Notes: generated by a model from the sequence alone, not told the origin. 64,000 bases of DNA from Vibrio cincinnatiensis DSM 19608 (GCF_900167345.1 NZ_FUXB01000006.1:62001-126000); one strand, 5' to 3'. Counted from the stretch's first letter, positions 45,315 through 54,424 are shown. Numbers and translations are program-made.

Positions 45315-46273
45315 ACCGTGCTTACCCAACGCTAGCGTTCATCACAGGACTGTTGTTGGTTGGTGCCGCCTTGAGTTTATGCTTTGGCGCTGTGAGCCTA
45401 ACGATTAACCAAGTTTGGGATGGTTTATTTATGGGGAGTGAACACTATTTCACGATTCATGAGTACCGTTTACCTCGCCTATTTATCGCCATACTTGTTG
45501 GAGCGATGTTAGCCAGTGCGGGGGTGTTAATTCAGGGGGTGATCCGCAATCCATTAGCGTCACCCGATATTCTGGGCGTGAGCCATGGTGCCAGTTTAGC
45601 GGCGGTGGCGTTAATGACCCTCTGGCCCAGTGTGTCCATATACTGGTTACCTGCCGTGTCATTAGTCGGAGGCATTGCTTCGGCATTGCTACTTGCACTG
45701 GCGTGTGGTGGTCGTACGGCTCCGATCCGAGTTGCCATAACCGGGGTTGCCTTAGCTGCGTTGTATGGTAGTGCAATCGATTTTCTTATCCTCACCCAGC
45801 CTTTGGAAATTAATCAGGCCCTTTTATGGTTAACCGGCAGTTTATGGGGGCGAGGATGGGCGCAGTGGATGATGTTGTGGCCGTGGTGGATCTTACTGCC
45901 GATTTTGTTATGGCTCAGTCATGCGTTAAATGTATTAACCTTGGGTGATGAACGAGCGAGCAATCTTGGAATCTCTGTCACTTGGGTGCGAGCGGGCGCT
46001 TTATTCGTTGCGGTGATCTGGACCTCGGCAGCGGTGGCGGTTTGCGGGCCCATCAGTTTTCTTGGTTTAGTGGCTCCGCATCTTGCTCGTCAGCTTGTGG
46101 GTGGGCAGCATCAATATTTATTACCTACCGCCATGCTAGTGGGGGCGTTATTGCTGCTTGTGGCTGATCTTGTAGCCCGAACAGTTGCACCGCCATTAGA
46201 GCTGCCTGCCGGTATCATGACCGCCATCATTGGTGCTCCGTATTTTTTGTATTTACTAATGAGAATGAAATAA
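45311..46273 (+). CDS. fecD: FecD-like iron-chelate ABC permease
   Basis: 320 residues, the second BtuC-type permease. It shares the family blocks with fecC (MLASAGVLIQGVIRNPLASP, GPISFLGLVAPHLARQL), pairs with it as a heterodimer, and is translationally coupled to it. The ATPase gene starts three bases after the stop. Confidence 0.88.
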   Translation: MNRAYPTLAFITGLLLVGAALSLCFGAVSLTINQVWDGLFMGSEHYFTIHEYRLPRLFIAILVGAMLASAGVLIQGVIRNPLASPDILGVSHGASLAAVALMTLWPSVSIYWLPAVSLVGGIASALLLALACGGRTAPIRVAITGVALAALYGSAIDFLILTQPLEINQALLWLTGSLWGRGWAQWMMLWPWWILLPILLWLSHALNVLTLGDERASNLGISVTWVRAGALFVAVIWTSAAVAVCGPISFLGLVAPHLARQLVGGQHQYLLPTAMLVGALLLLVADLVARTVAPPLELPAGIMTAIIGAPYFLYLLMRMK

Positions 46274-46276
46274 CCC

Positions 46277-47044
46277 ATGCGTTTAACCACCGAGAATCTG
46301 GTTGTTGGATACGGTAAAGGACCGATTGTTAACGACGTCGATGTGACGATCCCTGAGGGAAAGATCACGGCTTTACTGGGGCCAAATGGGTGTGGGAAAT
46401 CCACGTTATTAAAAACATTGTCTCGAATTTTAAAGCCCCAAAGTGGGCAAGTTTTCTGGGAAGGCAAAGCGGTTCAAAAGGTGCCATCCCGAGTTTTCGC
46501 TCAGCAACTGGCATTATTACCTCAGTCTCAGCAACCTCCTGAAGGGGTGAGTGTACAAGAAGTCGTTTCTTATGGCCGTAGTCCATATACAGGGTTTTGG
46601 GGGCAGCTCTCAGTACAAGATAAGCGTATTGTCGAGCAAGCCATGAAAGCTACGGGGGTAGAAACCTTCGCTGATAAGCCAGTTATGGATTTATCGGGTG
46701 GGCAACGTCAGCGTGTATGGCTTGCGTTAACGCTGGCTCAGGATACGGACTTTATTCTGCTTGATGAACCGACCACGTATTTAGATATGAACCATCAAGT
46801 AGAACTCATGAAGCTATTGCGTATGCTCAATCAACAAGGCAAAACCATTGTGACGGTACTGCATGATATTAATCAAGCTTGTCGTTACTGCGACCATTTG
46901 ATTGTGATGCAAGCTGGTCGAGTGATCAGTGAAGGTTCGCCCCAAATTGTGATGACACCAAAATTGTTAGCAGAGGTCTTTGAATTGGATGCCGAAATTC
47001 ATCAAGACCCCATTGCGGGCACGCCGATGTGTATCGTCCGTTGA
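46277..47044 (+). CDS. fecE: FecE-like iron-chelate ABC ATPase
   Basis: 255 residues with Walker A GPNGCGKST, signature LSGGQRQR, Walker B FILLDEPTTYLD and H-loop VLHDINQ. It energises the fecCD permease on the cytoplasmic face. Last gene of the operon; the convergent nrtR-like gene ends two bases away, so the 3' ends nearly touch and no separate terminator is visible. Confidence 0.92.
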   Translation: MRLTTENLVVGYGKGPIVNDVDVTIPEGKITALLGPNGCGKSTLLKTLSRILKPQSGQVFWEGKAVQKVPSRVFAQQLALLPQSQQPPEGVSVQEVVSYGRSPYTGFWGQLSVQDKRIVEQAMKATGVETFADKPVMDLSGGQRQRVWLALTLAQDTDFILLDEPTTYLDMNHQVELMKLLRMLNQQGKTIVTVLHDINQACRYCDHLIVMQAGRVISEGSPQIVMTPKLLAEVFELDAEIHQDPIAGTPMCIVR

Positions 47045-47046
47045 TT

Positions 47047-47763
47047 TTATCCGCGTAAGCAGGTTTGAAAATAAGTGACTTCATGGTTGGCGAGGCGGTA
47101 CACGGTGGCGGGTTTTCCGCCTTTTCCTTTGCATGAAGCAGCGATTTTATTGGCGCTGACAATGACACCCGTATTAATGAGCCGCCGTTTGACGGTCATA
47201 CGATTCATTTCTACCCCAAATTTTGCGTAAGCCTCGATGATATCCGCCACCAGAAATTCTTTTTCCAGAGAAAATAAGACCACGGAGGTATATTCGACTG
47301 CAGCGCGCAGTTTTTTCCAAGCGTGCTGAATTTGAGCAACATGGTCAAAAGCCAGTTCCATTTCATTATTCAGTAACATCGTCAGGCTAAACCAATTAAC
47401 ACGATCCCGATCGATACCAAAATCCTCAATTTGCTCAACGTTAGAGGGATTAAGCAGCGCATAATGAGAGATGCTAACGCTCCAGCCATCGGGATCGCGC
47501 TTAGGGTTACCATCGACCAGTGGGTCGCTAATAAAGTTGGGGTAGGTATGAATTTTTTGTCGGCAAATACGCCGCCGAGCAGAATCGAAATCTTCATCGG
47601 CGGGCTCTCCACCACTGGCTGTCATATCTTCATCATACACAAGCCCTCCCGGTAAGGCCCATTGACCACAATCTGGCCGATTCGGGTTACTGCGTTTAAC
47701 CAACAATGTTTGAATGCCTGTCGACGCGAGGCGCAGACAAACCATATCAATGGTGACAATCAT
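47047..47763 (-). CDS. nrtR: NrtR-type regulator of NAD metabolism (NUDIX plus winged helix)
   Basis: 238 residues from the ATG at 47763, with AGGGA upstream; a longer frame to 47802 adds 13 residues. The N-terminal NUDIX-like domain has CGQWALPGGLVYDEDM, but the catalytic GX5EX7REUXEEXGU box is broken (SGGEPADEDFDSARRRI), as in regulators that bind ADP-ribose without cutting it. The C-terminal winged helix contains VEMNRMTVKRRLINTGVI and GKGGKPATVYRLAN. It is divergent from pncB, which it should repress. Confidence 0.87.
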   Translation of the reverse strand: MIVTIDMVCLRLASTGIQTLLVKRSNPNRPDCGQWALPGGLVYDEDMTASGGEPADEDFDSARRRICRQKIHTYPNFISDPLVDGNPKRDPDGWSVSISHYALLNPSNVEQIEDFGIDRDRVNWFSLTMLLNNEMELAFDHVAQIQHAWKKLRAAVEYTSVVLFSLEKEFLVADIIEAYAKFGVEMNRMTVKRRLINTGVIVSANKIAASCKGKGGKPATVYRLANHEVTYFQTCLRG

Positions 47764-47830
47764 GCTGAGATCCCTGAAAAACAGTGACCTCATTCTAGGC
47801 AAGAGCTAGGGTGGGGTCAAATGTAAATAA

Positions 47831-47976
47831 CTATTTGTGACAAACATGTGGTTCAGGAAAGAGATGAGTTTAGTAACGTCTTCATTGAACTATGGTTTTT
47901 ATCGCATAGCGCCAAATAAGCACATTCACCCTATGGATATAAGGCTGGTGTTAGTTTGTCACAATAGTTGACAAAC
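47831..47976. promoter_or_regulatory. NrtR operator candidates between nrtR and pncB
   Basis: GTTTGTCAC-AATAG-TTGACAAAC at 47954-47976 is a 23-bp near-perfect inverted repeat (8 of 9 in each arm), about 90 bases before pncB. At 47831-47845 the minus strand carries GTTTGTCACAAATAG, nearly the same left half and spacer, about 70 bases before nrtR. One full site and one partial site, one per gene. Confidence 0.7.
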
Positions 47977-48065
47977 CTGTAAGGCTAATTTATTGTGCTG
48001 GAAAAGTTAGCAACATAATGTTACTAACGTGAAGCTCTGTTAACATTGAACGGAAGGATGGCATA

Positions 48066-49373
48066 ATGAACGCTTGCCTGTTTTCTCCTCACCTTATCCG
48101 CAGCTTGTTGGATCTTGATGCTTATAAAATCAATATGATGCAGGCCATTCACTCCTTTTATCCTGACGTCCAAGTGCGTTATGAACTGATTGTACGGAGT
48201 GATGAAGATGTCAGTGATCTTTTGGAAGAGGTGCGTGAGGAGATCGCGCATTTGGCCTCTTTACGTTTCTCTGATGTGGATATTGCTTACCTAGAGCAAA
48301 GCGCACCTCATCTTAAAGCCTCTTTTTTACAGTCGTTGCGGTATTTTCATTTTCAACCGGAGCGTCAGGTTGAGATGGGGATTATCCAACAAGAGGGAAA
48401 GCACCAGTTACGTATTGCGATTCAGGGAGCATGGCGAGATACCATTTTGTATGAAACCTTGGTGATGGCGATCGTCTCTGAAGTTCGTAGCCGCCGCCGA
48501 TGGGCACAAGTGCCTGCCGAGCTCCCTTTGCAAGTACTGGCAGAAAAAGTTCAGGCTTTAAAAGTCGAGCTTAAAAAACGTGGCATAGAGAATTTTTCAT
48601 TGACAGAAATGGGGACTCGCCGCCGTTTTTCCAGCCAAGTTCAGCGTGATGTGATTGCTTATCTTCAACAAGAAATACCTGAACAGTTACTCGGCACGAG
48701 TAATTACCATTTTGCGCGTGAATTTAACCTTCCTCCTATCGGTACGATTGCTCATGAATGGTTTATGGGGCATCAAGCTTTAGTTAATGTCGGCGATTCA
48801 CAACGAGTCGCGTTAGAACAGTGGCTCCGAGCGTTTGATGGGCAACTTTCCATTGCCCCAACCGATACGTTAACCATCGATGCCTTTATTCATGACTTTA
48901 ATGTGCATCTTGCCAAAGCATATGATGGGGTTCGGCACGACTCCGGTTGTCCGTTTACTTGGGGCGATAAAATGATCGCTCACTACAAAAAGTTAGGCAT
49001 TGATCCTAAAAACAAGCTCTTTATTTTCTCGGATGGTCTGAACTTTGAACAGGCACTATCACTGTGTGAATATTTTGCGGATCGTGTTCGTATTTCATTT
49101 GGAATCGGAACCTTTCTCACCAACGATTTAGCGGGCTGGAAAAATGAAGCGGGTAACGCTTATCAACCCCTATCGATGGTCATTAAATTAACCGAGTGTC
49201 ATGGACGTCCGGTAGCAAAAGTGAGCGATGAACCAGAGAAAGCTATGTGTGAAGACCCGATCTTCCTCGCTAATTTAAAACGGCGCTTTAATATTGAAGT
49301 CGATATGGATGCCTTACTGGTTGAATTGCAGCAAAAAAAGCGTCGGCAACGACAATACATTGCCGCCGCATAA
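48066..49373 (+). CDS. pncB: nicotinate phosphoribosyltransferase
   Basis: 435 residues, the bacterial PncB length. Conserved elements: LLDLDAYKINMMQAIH at the start, the loop FSLTEMGTRRRFS, GTIAHEWFMGHQAL with the phosphorylated histidine, and GVRHDSGCPFTWGDK. It makes nicotinate mononucleotide in the NAD salvage route. GGAAGGA precedes the ATG. It is divergent from nrtR and ends at a strong terminator. Confidence 0.95.
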   Translation: MNACLFSPHLIRSLLDLDAYKINMMQAIHSFYPDVQVRYELIVRSDEDVSDLLEEVREEIAHLASLRFSDVDIAYLEQSAPHLKASFLQSLRYFHFQPERQVEMGIIQQEGKHQLRIAIQGAWRDTILYETLVMAIVSEVRSRRRWAQVPAELPLQVLAEKVQALKVELKKRGIENFSLTEMGTRRRFSSQVQRDVIAYLQQEIPEQLLGTSNYHFAREFNLPPIGTIAHEWFMGHQALVNVGDSQRVALEQWLRAFDGQLSIAPTDTLTIDAFIHDFNVHLAKAYDGVRHDSGCPFTWGDKMIAHYKKLGIDPKNKLFIFSDGLNFEQALSLCEYFADRVRISFGIGTFLTNDLAGWKNEAGNAYQPLSMVIKLTECHGRPVAKVSDEPEKAMCEDPIFLANLKRRFNIEVDMDALLVELQQKKRRQRQYIAAA

Positions 49374-49384
49374 TAGAGTGACTG

Positions 49385-49418
49385 AAAACCACCATAACCT
49401 ATGGTGGTTTTCTTTTTT
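49385..49418 (+). terminator. intrinsic terminator after pncB
   Basis: A 12-bp perfect stem (AAAACCACCATA / TATGGTGGTTTT) with a three-base loop, then CTTTTTT. Confidence 0.95.
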
Positions 49419-49505
49419 GAGCGCGCCAACAAAACAAAACTTTACCCGAGCATCGCCATTCGGCATGATGATAAGGGTCGATATGTGTAAAGAGATGAGT
49501 GGATA

Positions 49506-50555
49506 ATGACCTATACCCCGATAAAAACCGCCGTCATTGGTTACGGCTATTCTGCTAAAACTTTTCATCTGCCATTTATTCAAGCCTTACCAGAACTGGA
49601 ACTGTGCGCGATAAGCTCCAGCCAGAGAGCGGCGGTCGAAACAGATTGGGCACAGGCTCAGTGGTATGACAATGCGGAGACCTTGTTGGATGAAAGTCAG
49701 GCTGAGCTTGTCATTATCACCGCCCCGAATGATGTTCATTTCCCTTTGGCAAAACGTGCATTAGAAAAGGGTAAGCATGTGATCGTTGAAAAACCCTTTG
49801 TTACCCGAATGGAGGAAGGCAAAGCCTTAATCACTTTAGCGCAAGAAAAAGGACTGGTGTTAAGTGTGTTCCATAATCGGCGTTGGGACGGCGATTTCCT
49901 TACTGTTAAAAAATTAATTGAAGCAGGAAGTTTAGGCGAGGTTCGCTTATTTGAATCGCATTTTGATCGTTACCGGCCAGAAATTCGTCAGCGTTGGCGT
50001 GAGCAGGCACAAGAGGGGGGCGGGATTCTATTTGATTTAGCCCCTCATTTATTAGATCAAGCGCTGGTGTTGTTTGGTCTTCCACAAGCCATCCATGCTC
50101 AATGTCGAATGATGCGTCCGGGGGCGACAACCATTGATTACTATAATCTTATTTTGCACTACCCTAATCATTTAGTGCATTTGCATTCCAACTTATACAG
50201 CCCCGAGCCCAATCTACGTTATAAGATCTTAGGAACGCTTGCCAAATACGAAAAGATGGGGCTTGACCCACAAGAAGCACAGCTTAAAAAAGGGGTAGAG
50301 CCTATCGGTGACCAGTGGGCAAGTGAAGACCCAACTCTTTATGGTCAACAGTATAGTGAGTCAGGGGCTCAGACGATAGCCACTGAGTGTGGTGGGTATC
50401 AGCACTACTTTAAAGGCGTTGCGGATGCGATTCGGTTGGGTAGTGAAAACCCAGTTCCTGCTGAGCAAGCATTGCAAAATATTGCTTTGATTGAGCTGGC
50501 CTTAGAGAGTAGCCAAACGGGTAAAACGTTGAACGTCGAACATGATTTAGTGTGA
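49506..50555 (+). CDS. Gfo/Idh/MocA family oxidoreductase, YdgJ-like
   Basis: 349 residues. The Rossmann part opens KTAVIGYGYSAKTFHLPFI, in which the usual GxGxxG is GYGYSA, and continues with VEKPFVTRMEEGKALI and the family EKP motif; the C-terminal half is beta-rich. E. coli YdgJ and its relatives share SAKTFHLPF. An NAD(P)-dependent sugar or polyol dehydrogenase is likely; the substrate is unknown. A single gene. Confidence 0.85.
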   Translation: MTYTPIKTAVIGYGYSAKTFHLPFIQALPELELCAISSSQRAAVETDWAQAQWYDNAETLLDESQAELVIITAPNDVHFPLAKRALEKGKHVIVEKPFVTRMEEGKALITLAQEKGLVLSVFHNRRWDGDFLTVKKLIEAGSLGEVRLFESHFDRYRPEIRQRWREQAQEGGGILFDLAPHLLDQALVLFGLPQAIHAQCRMMRPGATTIDYYNLILHYPNHLVHLHSNLYSPEPNLRYKILGTLAKYEKMGLDPQEAQLKKGVEPIGDQWASEDPTLYGQQYSESGAQTIATECGGYQHYFKGVADAIRLGSENPVPAEQALQNIALIELALESSQTGKTLNVEHDLV

Positions 50556-50570
50556 GAAGAGTTCAGGTTT

Positions 50571-50599
50571 GATAAAAACAGGCTCAGTGTTGAGCCTGT
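50571..50599 (-). terminator. intrinsic terminator of the soluble chemoreceptor gene
   Basis: ACAGGCTCA / TGAGCCTGT, a 9-bp stem with loop GTGT; on the minus strand it is followed by TTTTTATC, so it serves the gene at 50609-51631. It may also affect the convergent oxidoreductase transcript. Confidence 0.8.
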
Positions 50600-50608
50600 A
50601 TCAATGCA

Positions 50609-51631
50609 TTACTTATCGTCAATAATATCCTGTAGCAGCCTATCAATAGCAGAAACCACATGCTCACTCGCACTTTCCATGGTTTCTAATTTAGAAATTA
50701 ACTGCGTAAAATCACCATGATGCCCTGCATTAAGCGCTTCTTTACCGGAGTCATGCACTAATCGGTGAGGCTCATCGAGTTGTCCAAAGTGTTGGAGATG
50801 GCTGTAGTAATTCGCCCCATTTCCTTCAAAATACCATTTCCCTAATCGACAATCTTTATGGCTGTTCACCTCACTGGTATATTCGCCATGTTCTACATGA
50901 TGGTAAATGTTATTTTTCCAGACCGCATGATCAATTTTCACGGTATCAAGGAAAGCTCTTGCGGTGGCGACTCGAATCACTTCTTGCATATGCTGAGAAG
51001 TGTCTAATACCGCATTAACTACCGTAGCGATTTGTTCAGAAGAACTGGCAACTTCCAAAGAATAGGTCTGGTTTTTACTAATAGACTGCTTAATATTCGA
51101 CGCTTGTGAGATGACTTGATTAATTAACCCTTCAATTTGATCACTGGCATTATGAGCCTTACTGGCTAATGCCCGAACTTCATCAGCGACGACGGCAAAT
51201 CCTCGGCCCGCATCCCCAGCCCGAGCCGCCTCAATGGCCGCATTCAAAGCCAGTAAGTTTGTTTGCGCAGAAATTTCCTGAATGGTATTGACTAATTGAC
51301 CAATAGAATAGGATGTTTTATCTAATACTTCAGCCGCTTGCATATTCGTGCTGGTTTGCTCATTAATGCGTTGGGCTCGTTCCTCTAATCGAGACAATGC
51401 GGCATTGGTTTGTGCAAACATATCATCAAATTGCTTTAAAGCATCACGTTCATGGAGTAAATCCTCGGCGCTACTGGCTAAACTGGTTCGAATTGCCTCA
51501 AGCATGATTCCGCCACGAAGTTGGCTGCGTAAGAGTGATGCCGTGGTTTCTTGCTGTTGTTTAAGCTGAGCAATTTCATCATTTTTACAAGAGAGCTCAT
51601 CGAGTAAATCCTGAATTTCTGTTTCGTGCAT
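50609..51631 (-). CDS. soluble chemoreceptor with C-terminal CZB zinc-binding domain
   Basis: 340 residues with no membrane helix. A short coiled coil (residues 1-40) leads into a methyl-accepting signalling hairpin ([35 protein letters not shown]), then a CZB domain with [27 protein letters not shown] and EPHRLVH, providing the His-His-Cys-His zinc ligands. CZB receptors report zinc, pH or hypochlorite to chemotaxis or to diguanylate cyclases. It is transcribed alone. An ideal ribosome site is not visible. Confidence 0.9.
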   Translation of the reverse strand: MHETEIQDLLDELSCKNDEIAQLKQQQETTASLLRSQLRGGIMLEAIRTSLASSAEDLLHERDALKQFDDMFAQTNAALSRLEERAQRINEQTSTNMQAAEVLDKTSYSIGQLVNTIQEISAQTNLLALNAAIEAARAGDAGRGFAVVADEVRALASKAHNASDQIEGLINQVISQASNIKQSISKNQTYSLEVASSSEQIATVVNAVLDTSQHMQEVIRVATARAFLDTVKIDHAVWKNNIYHHVEHGEYTSEVNSHKDCRLGKWYFEGNGANYYSHLQHFGQLDEPHRLVHDSGKEALNAGHHGDFTQLISKLETMESASEHVVSAIDRLLQDIIDDK

Positions 51632-52022
51632 TGCTTTATGTTGAGCATGGGTATTCTGTAAAAATAAAAAATCCTTTTTTAGTTTTCTATTAAAAATAGA
51701 GACACTCCGTTGAAGATAAAATCAATATTCATTGCCACAATAAATATTTAATTGATCAGTTATAATAATTATCTATTGGTTGTATTTATCATTTCTCGAG
51801 TGGGGTTATACCATTATTTTAATGGTGAAGAATGTGAGAACTACTGAGAATTATAATAAATAACTGATAAGAGAATAGGTGAAATGATTTGGCATTTATC
51901 ACGAGATAAAAATTTTTAATAGTGTATTTAAGGTGGAGTCACTAAAGTAATAAATTATTCTTATTATCATTAGTCGGCAGTGACACTCAGCCGCCTAATG
52001 ATATAAGATCGCATCACATCAA
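51632..52022. other. AT-rich intergenic region
   Basis: About 390 AT-rich bases between two minus-strand genes. Only a weak hairpin (TTTATC-ACGA-GATAAA, 51895-51910, followed by AATTTTTAAT) was noticed; no gene, repeat or recognised operator was seen. The chemoreceptor promoter should lie in its left part. Confidence 0.5.
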
Positions 52023-52850
52023 TTAACGTATTCCTCTTTTAGGACAAACGACATGTTCGGCTTTCAGGTGATACATCTGAATGTCAGGATGACTAAAAAA
52101 ACCGACTTCCCAAGGGTTTTTGGCGATAAATAACGCCTGAATCTGCAAAAAGAGTGGGCTGCCTTTGGGCACGCTGTAAACATTGCCACGAATAATACTG
52201 TAGTTCCATTCAATTGCCTGCTCAAAGGTAAAGGTTGCTCGGCTATCAATAGCAAAGTAACACCGATTGTCACGGCTAAGAACTTGCCCTTTGAAGGTGC
52301 TTGGGAAGGTAATGAAAAAAATGTCGTCCTCAACCGAAGAAAGAAATGCCATGACGGTGGTATGTGGTTGCTGCTCTGCAAAGGTGAGTAATACCCCGAT
52401 TTTGTTCTCATGCTCTGTGTCATCAATACAAGGTGCCTGAGAAAGCGGAGAGAGTGGCAGTGCATTGGCTGAGCGAAGATCAACCGGAAACTGATAATCT
52501 GCTCTTTGATACTCTTTTACGACAGAAATACCGTAATAGACTTGGTACTCAATGGCTTCAACAATCACTTCATTGTCAGAAATTCGACTCACTCTCCCCT
52601 TAAATGACAGACGATTGACCTGCAACTCAGCGTCATACTCAGAAACCCCCGTCCGATTATCCAAATGTAGCGTTACCCATTGAGCGTCACTGAGTGCATG
52701 GCCATTAGGCAGCAACACTTTTAACCGAATATCAGAAAGAATTTCTACACCACAAATGTAGACATCCATTGCCGAGTCACTCTGTGGGTAAGTGCCGAGT
52801 ACGGCGAGTACTCGATGCCCGATAAGTTCACTTAATGGTTGATTATTCAT
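52023..52850 (-). CDS. two-domain beta protein, C-terminal half like an FMN split barrel
   Basis: 275 residues, soluble. Residues 1-125 are beta-rich (VLAVLGTYPQSDSAMDVYIC, FKGRVSRISDNEVIVEAIEY) and could be a PilZ-like barrel, but no RxxxR...D/NxSxxG signature is seen. Residues 155-260 (VMAFLSSVEDDIFFITFPST, NRCYFAIDS, IIRGNVYSVP) follow the strand pattern of pyridoxamine-phosphate-oxidase-like FMN split barrels. No partner gene is linked, and function is not assigned. Confidence 0.5.
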   Translation of the reverse strand: MNNQPLSELIGHRVLAVLGTYPQSDSAMDVYICGVEILSDIRLKVLLPNGHALSDAQWVTLHLDNRTGVSEYDAELQVNRLSFKGRVSRISDNEVIVEAIEYQVYYGISVVKEYQRADYQFPVDLRSANALPLSPLSQAPCIDDTEHENKIGVLLTFAEQQPHTTVMAFLSSVEDDIFFITFPSTFKGQVLSRDNRCYFAIDSRATFTFEQAIEWNYSIIRGNVYSVPKGSPLFLQIQALFIAKNPWEVGFFSHPDIQMYHLKAEHVVCPKRGIR

Positions 52851-53040
52851 AGGTTTCTACAGCCTTATTCATGAGTCAATGTAAGACAGTATAACTCAAG
52901 CCAACAGCACTGTAGATGGCTTTTCAACGGGAGAATAGTGCGGCGCTCGGTGGTCAAATTTATGGCGGCATGAAATTTGCTTTATTCCTTTGTGTTAATA
53001 TTGTGTGATTTTTGTTAATTAATATTGAGGGGTGATGTGT

Positions 53041-53565
53041 ATGAAGCTATCGGGTATTGCCAAAGGCGTTATTGCGGCTCAACTCACTTTTAGTCCAATT
53101 TCTTATGCCGCACAGTCTGGGTTGATCACTTTTATGGGGAGCGTTGCGGTTGCTACGTGCGAAAAAAAAATCGCGGTTAATGACTCAGCAAACCCAACCA
53201 ACCAAATAGAGTTTGGGGCGTTGAATAACAAGCAGCCTGAAACACCGATCCATTTCACTGTCACATCTAAAGGCATTGGAGGAGGGAAATGTATGGCACC
53301 AGAAATAGCAGAAGTATCTTGGAGCTCACCGGCCATGAGTTATCGAGGGCTAGAAAATCTTTCCGGAACGGCAGAGGGAACATATTTACAGCTCATGGCC
53401 GCCTATCAAGGAAAAGAAAAGAGTATTGATAAAGAAAACTATAAAATCACTTACCCCAAGCCAGAACTGATAAGTAAAGGCATTGATTTTTATGCCACTA
53501 TACACCGAGGAGAGGGGGTGGGATCTTTTAATACCATCGCTACGGTCAGCATCGTTTATCATTAA
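53041..53565 (+). CDS. fimbrial subunit-like protein of the chaperone-usher cluster
   Basis: 174 residues from the ATG at 53041, with GAGGGG eight bases upstream; nearer GTG/ATG codons overlap that site. A signal peptide ends in YAA, after which the mature part opens QSGLITFMGSVAVATCEKK, the donor strand (G-x-I-x-F-x-G) and first cysteine of a chaperone-usher pilin. The second cysteine is in GGKCMAPE, and the protein ends TVSIVYH, a C-terminal strand with a penultimate Tyr. It differs from the next pilin in size and sequence, so it may be a minor or terminating subunit. A terminator separates it from the next gene. Confidence 0.8.
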   Translation: MKLSGIAKGVIAAQLTFSPISYAAQSGLITFMGSVAVATCEKKIAVNDSANPTNQIEFGALNNKQPETPIHFTVTSKGIGGGKCMAPEIAEVSWSSPAMSYRGLENLSGTAEGTYLQLMAAYQGKEKSIDKENYKITYPKPELISKGIDFYATIHRGEGVGSFNTIATVSIVYH

Positions 53566-53632
53566 ACATGATAAATAGCGCCATGCTGAATAGCTTCCTA
53601 GAACCATTAAAATTACATTTAGATAATATGAG

Positions 53633-53668
53633 AAATCCACGGTCTTTTTAGGCGGTGGATTTTTATTG
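53633..53668 (+). terminator. intrinsic terminator between the two pilin genes
   Basis: AAATCCAC / GTGGATTT, an 8-bp stem with a 14-base loop, followed by TTTATT. It sets the first subunit gene apart from the main pilus operon. Confidence 0.65.
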
Positions 53669-53708
53669 TAACATTTTTAAAGCTGAGGAAAAAATATAGC
53701 CAAGAAAA

Positions 53709-53726
53709 TGTAGGATGGTTCCTACA
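53709..53726. promoter_or_regulatory. operator-like palindrome upstream of the major pilin
   Basis: TGTAGGA-TGGT-TCCTACA is a perfect 7+4+7 palindrome about 100 bases before the pilin start. The same words recur upstream of the cluster's response-regulator gene (61386-61450). Confidence 0.75.
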
Positions 53727-53828
53727 CGACGCTCGGAAGATAAGCAATTACAGAAGGGGAGTAAAAACTCTACTATCGTAGATACAAAAGCAAGTCGGCT
53801 TTTTAACTACACAGATAGGAAGGTGTTT

Positions 53829-54332
53829 ATGAAACTCACTAAAATTGCTCAATTTATCGCTGTTACTTCTTTATTTTCTGCGGCTTCAGTTTACGCCAGT
53901 ACCGGAACGATCACCTTCACCGGTGCTGTTACTTCAACCACTTGTGAGATAGTTTTAGATGTTGATGGCCTAACCAATGGTTCAGGAATGATTGACTTAG
54001 GCACAGCGGAAGTCAGTGGTGTCGGTACGCTAACAACCATTACCTTAAGCCCGGTAGATCCTGGTACGACAACTCAGTGTACTGGCGTTGGTGAATTAAC
54101 GATGACATGGCAAGGCCCACTAGGAGCAACGGGTATTGAGAATGCGAATGGTTCGGCAACAGGAACAACGGTTGAACTAAAAGTTGATGGTGGTGCAGCG
54201 GTAACAAGCACAAACACAAGCCATGATTTTGATTTGGCGACAGATGAAATCAAATATACGGCTCAACTAAAAGCAGGGGCTGTGGCGGGTACTTATAGTG
54301 CCACTACCACATACGCTATTGTTTATAATTAA
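53829..54332 (+). CDS. major pilin, chaperone-usher type
   Basis: 167 residues from the ATG at 53829, which has AGGAAGG upstream; an upstream in-frame extension to 53715 crosses the operator palindrome and is not coding. A signal peptide (IAVTSLFSAASVYA) precedes STGTITFTGAVTSTTCEI, the donor strand and first cysteine; the second cysteine is in TTQCTG, and the protein ends TTTYAIVYN with the penultimate-Tyr donor-acceptor pattern. The sequence is low in aromatic and high in Thr/Gly, as in fimbrial major subunits. A hairpin follows before the usher gene. Confidence 0.88.
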   Translation: MKLTKIAQFIAVTSLFSAASVYASTGTITFTGAVTSTTCEIVLDVDGLTNGSGMIDLGTAEVSGVGTLTTITLSPVDPGTTTQCTGVGELTMTWQGPLGATGIENANGSATGTTVELKVDGGAAVTSTNTSHDFDLATDEIKYTAQLKAGAVAGTYSATTTYAIVYN

Positions 54333-54368
54333 CTCTTCAGTATTTATTTTTGGTTAGACGATTAAAGT

Positions 54369-54400
54369 AAGGGCTAAAATATATTAGCCCTTATTGTTCT
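54369..54400 (+). terminator. hairpin/attenuator between major pilin and usher
   Basis: AAGGGCTAA / TTAGCCCTT, a 9-bp perfect stem with loop AATATA, followed by ATTGTTCT. A partial terminator here would give much pilin and little usher, the normal ratio in such operons. Confidence 0.7.
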
Positions 54401-54424
54401 GATATTATGCTTTAGGGTTGTTGT

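Noticed and set aside
53386-53640. An 84-codon minus-strand frame over the first pilin gene end.
   Set aside because: Antisense to a pilin with good features; no ribosome site.
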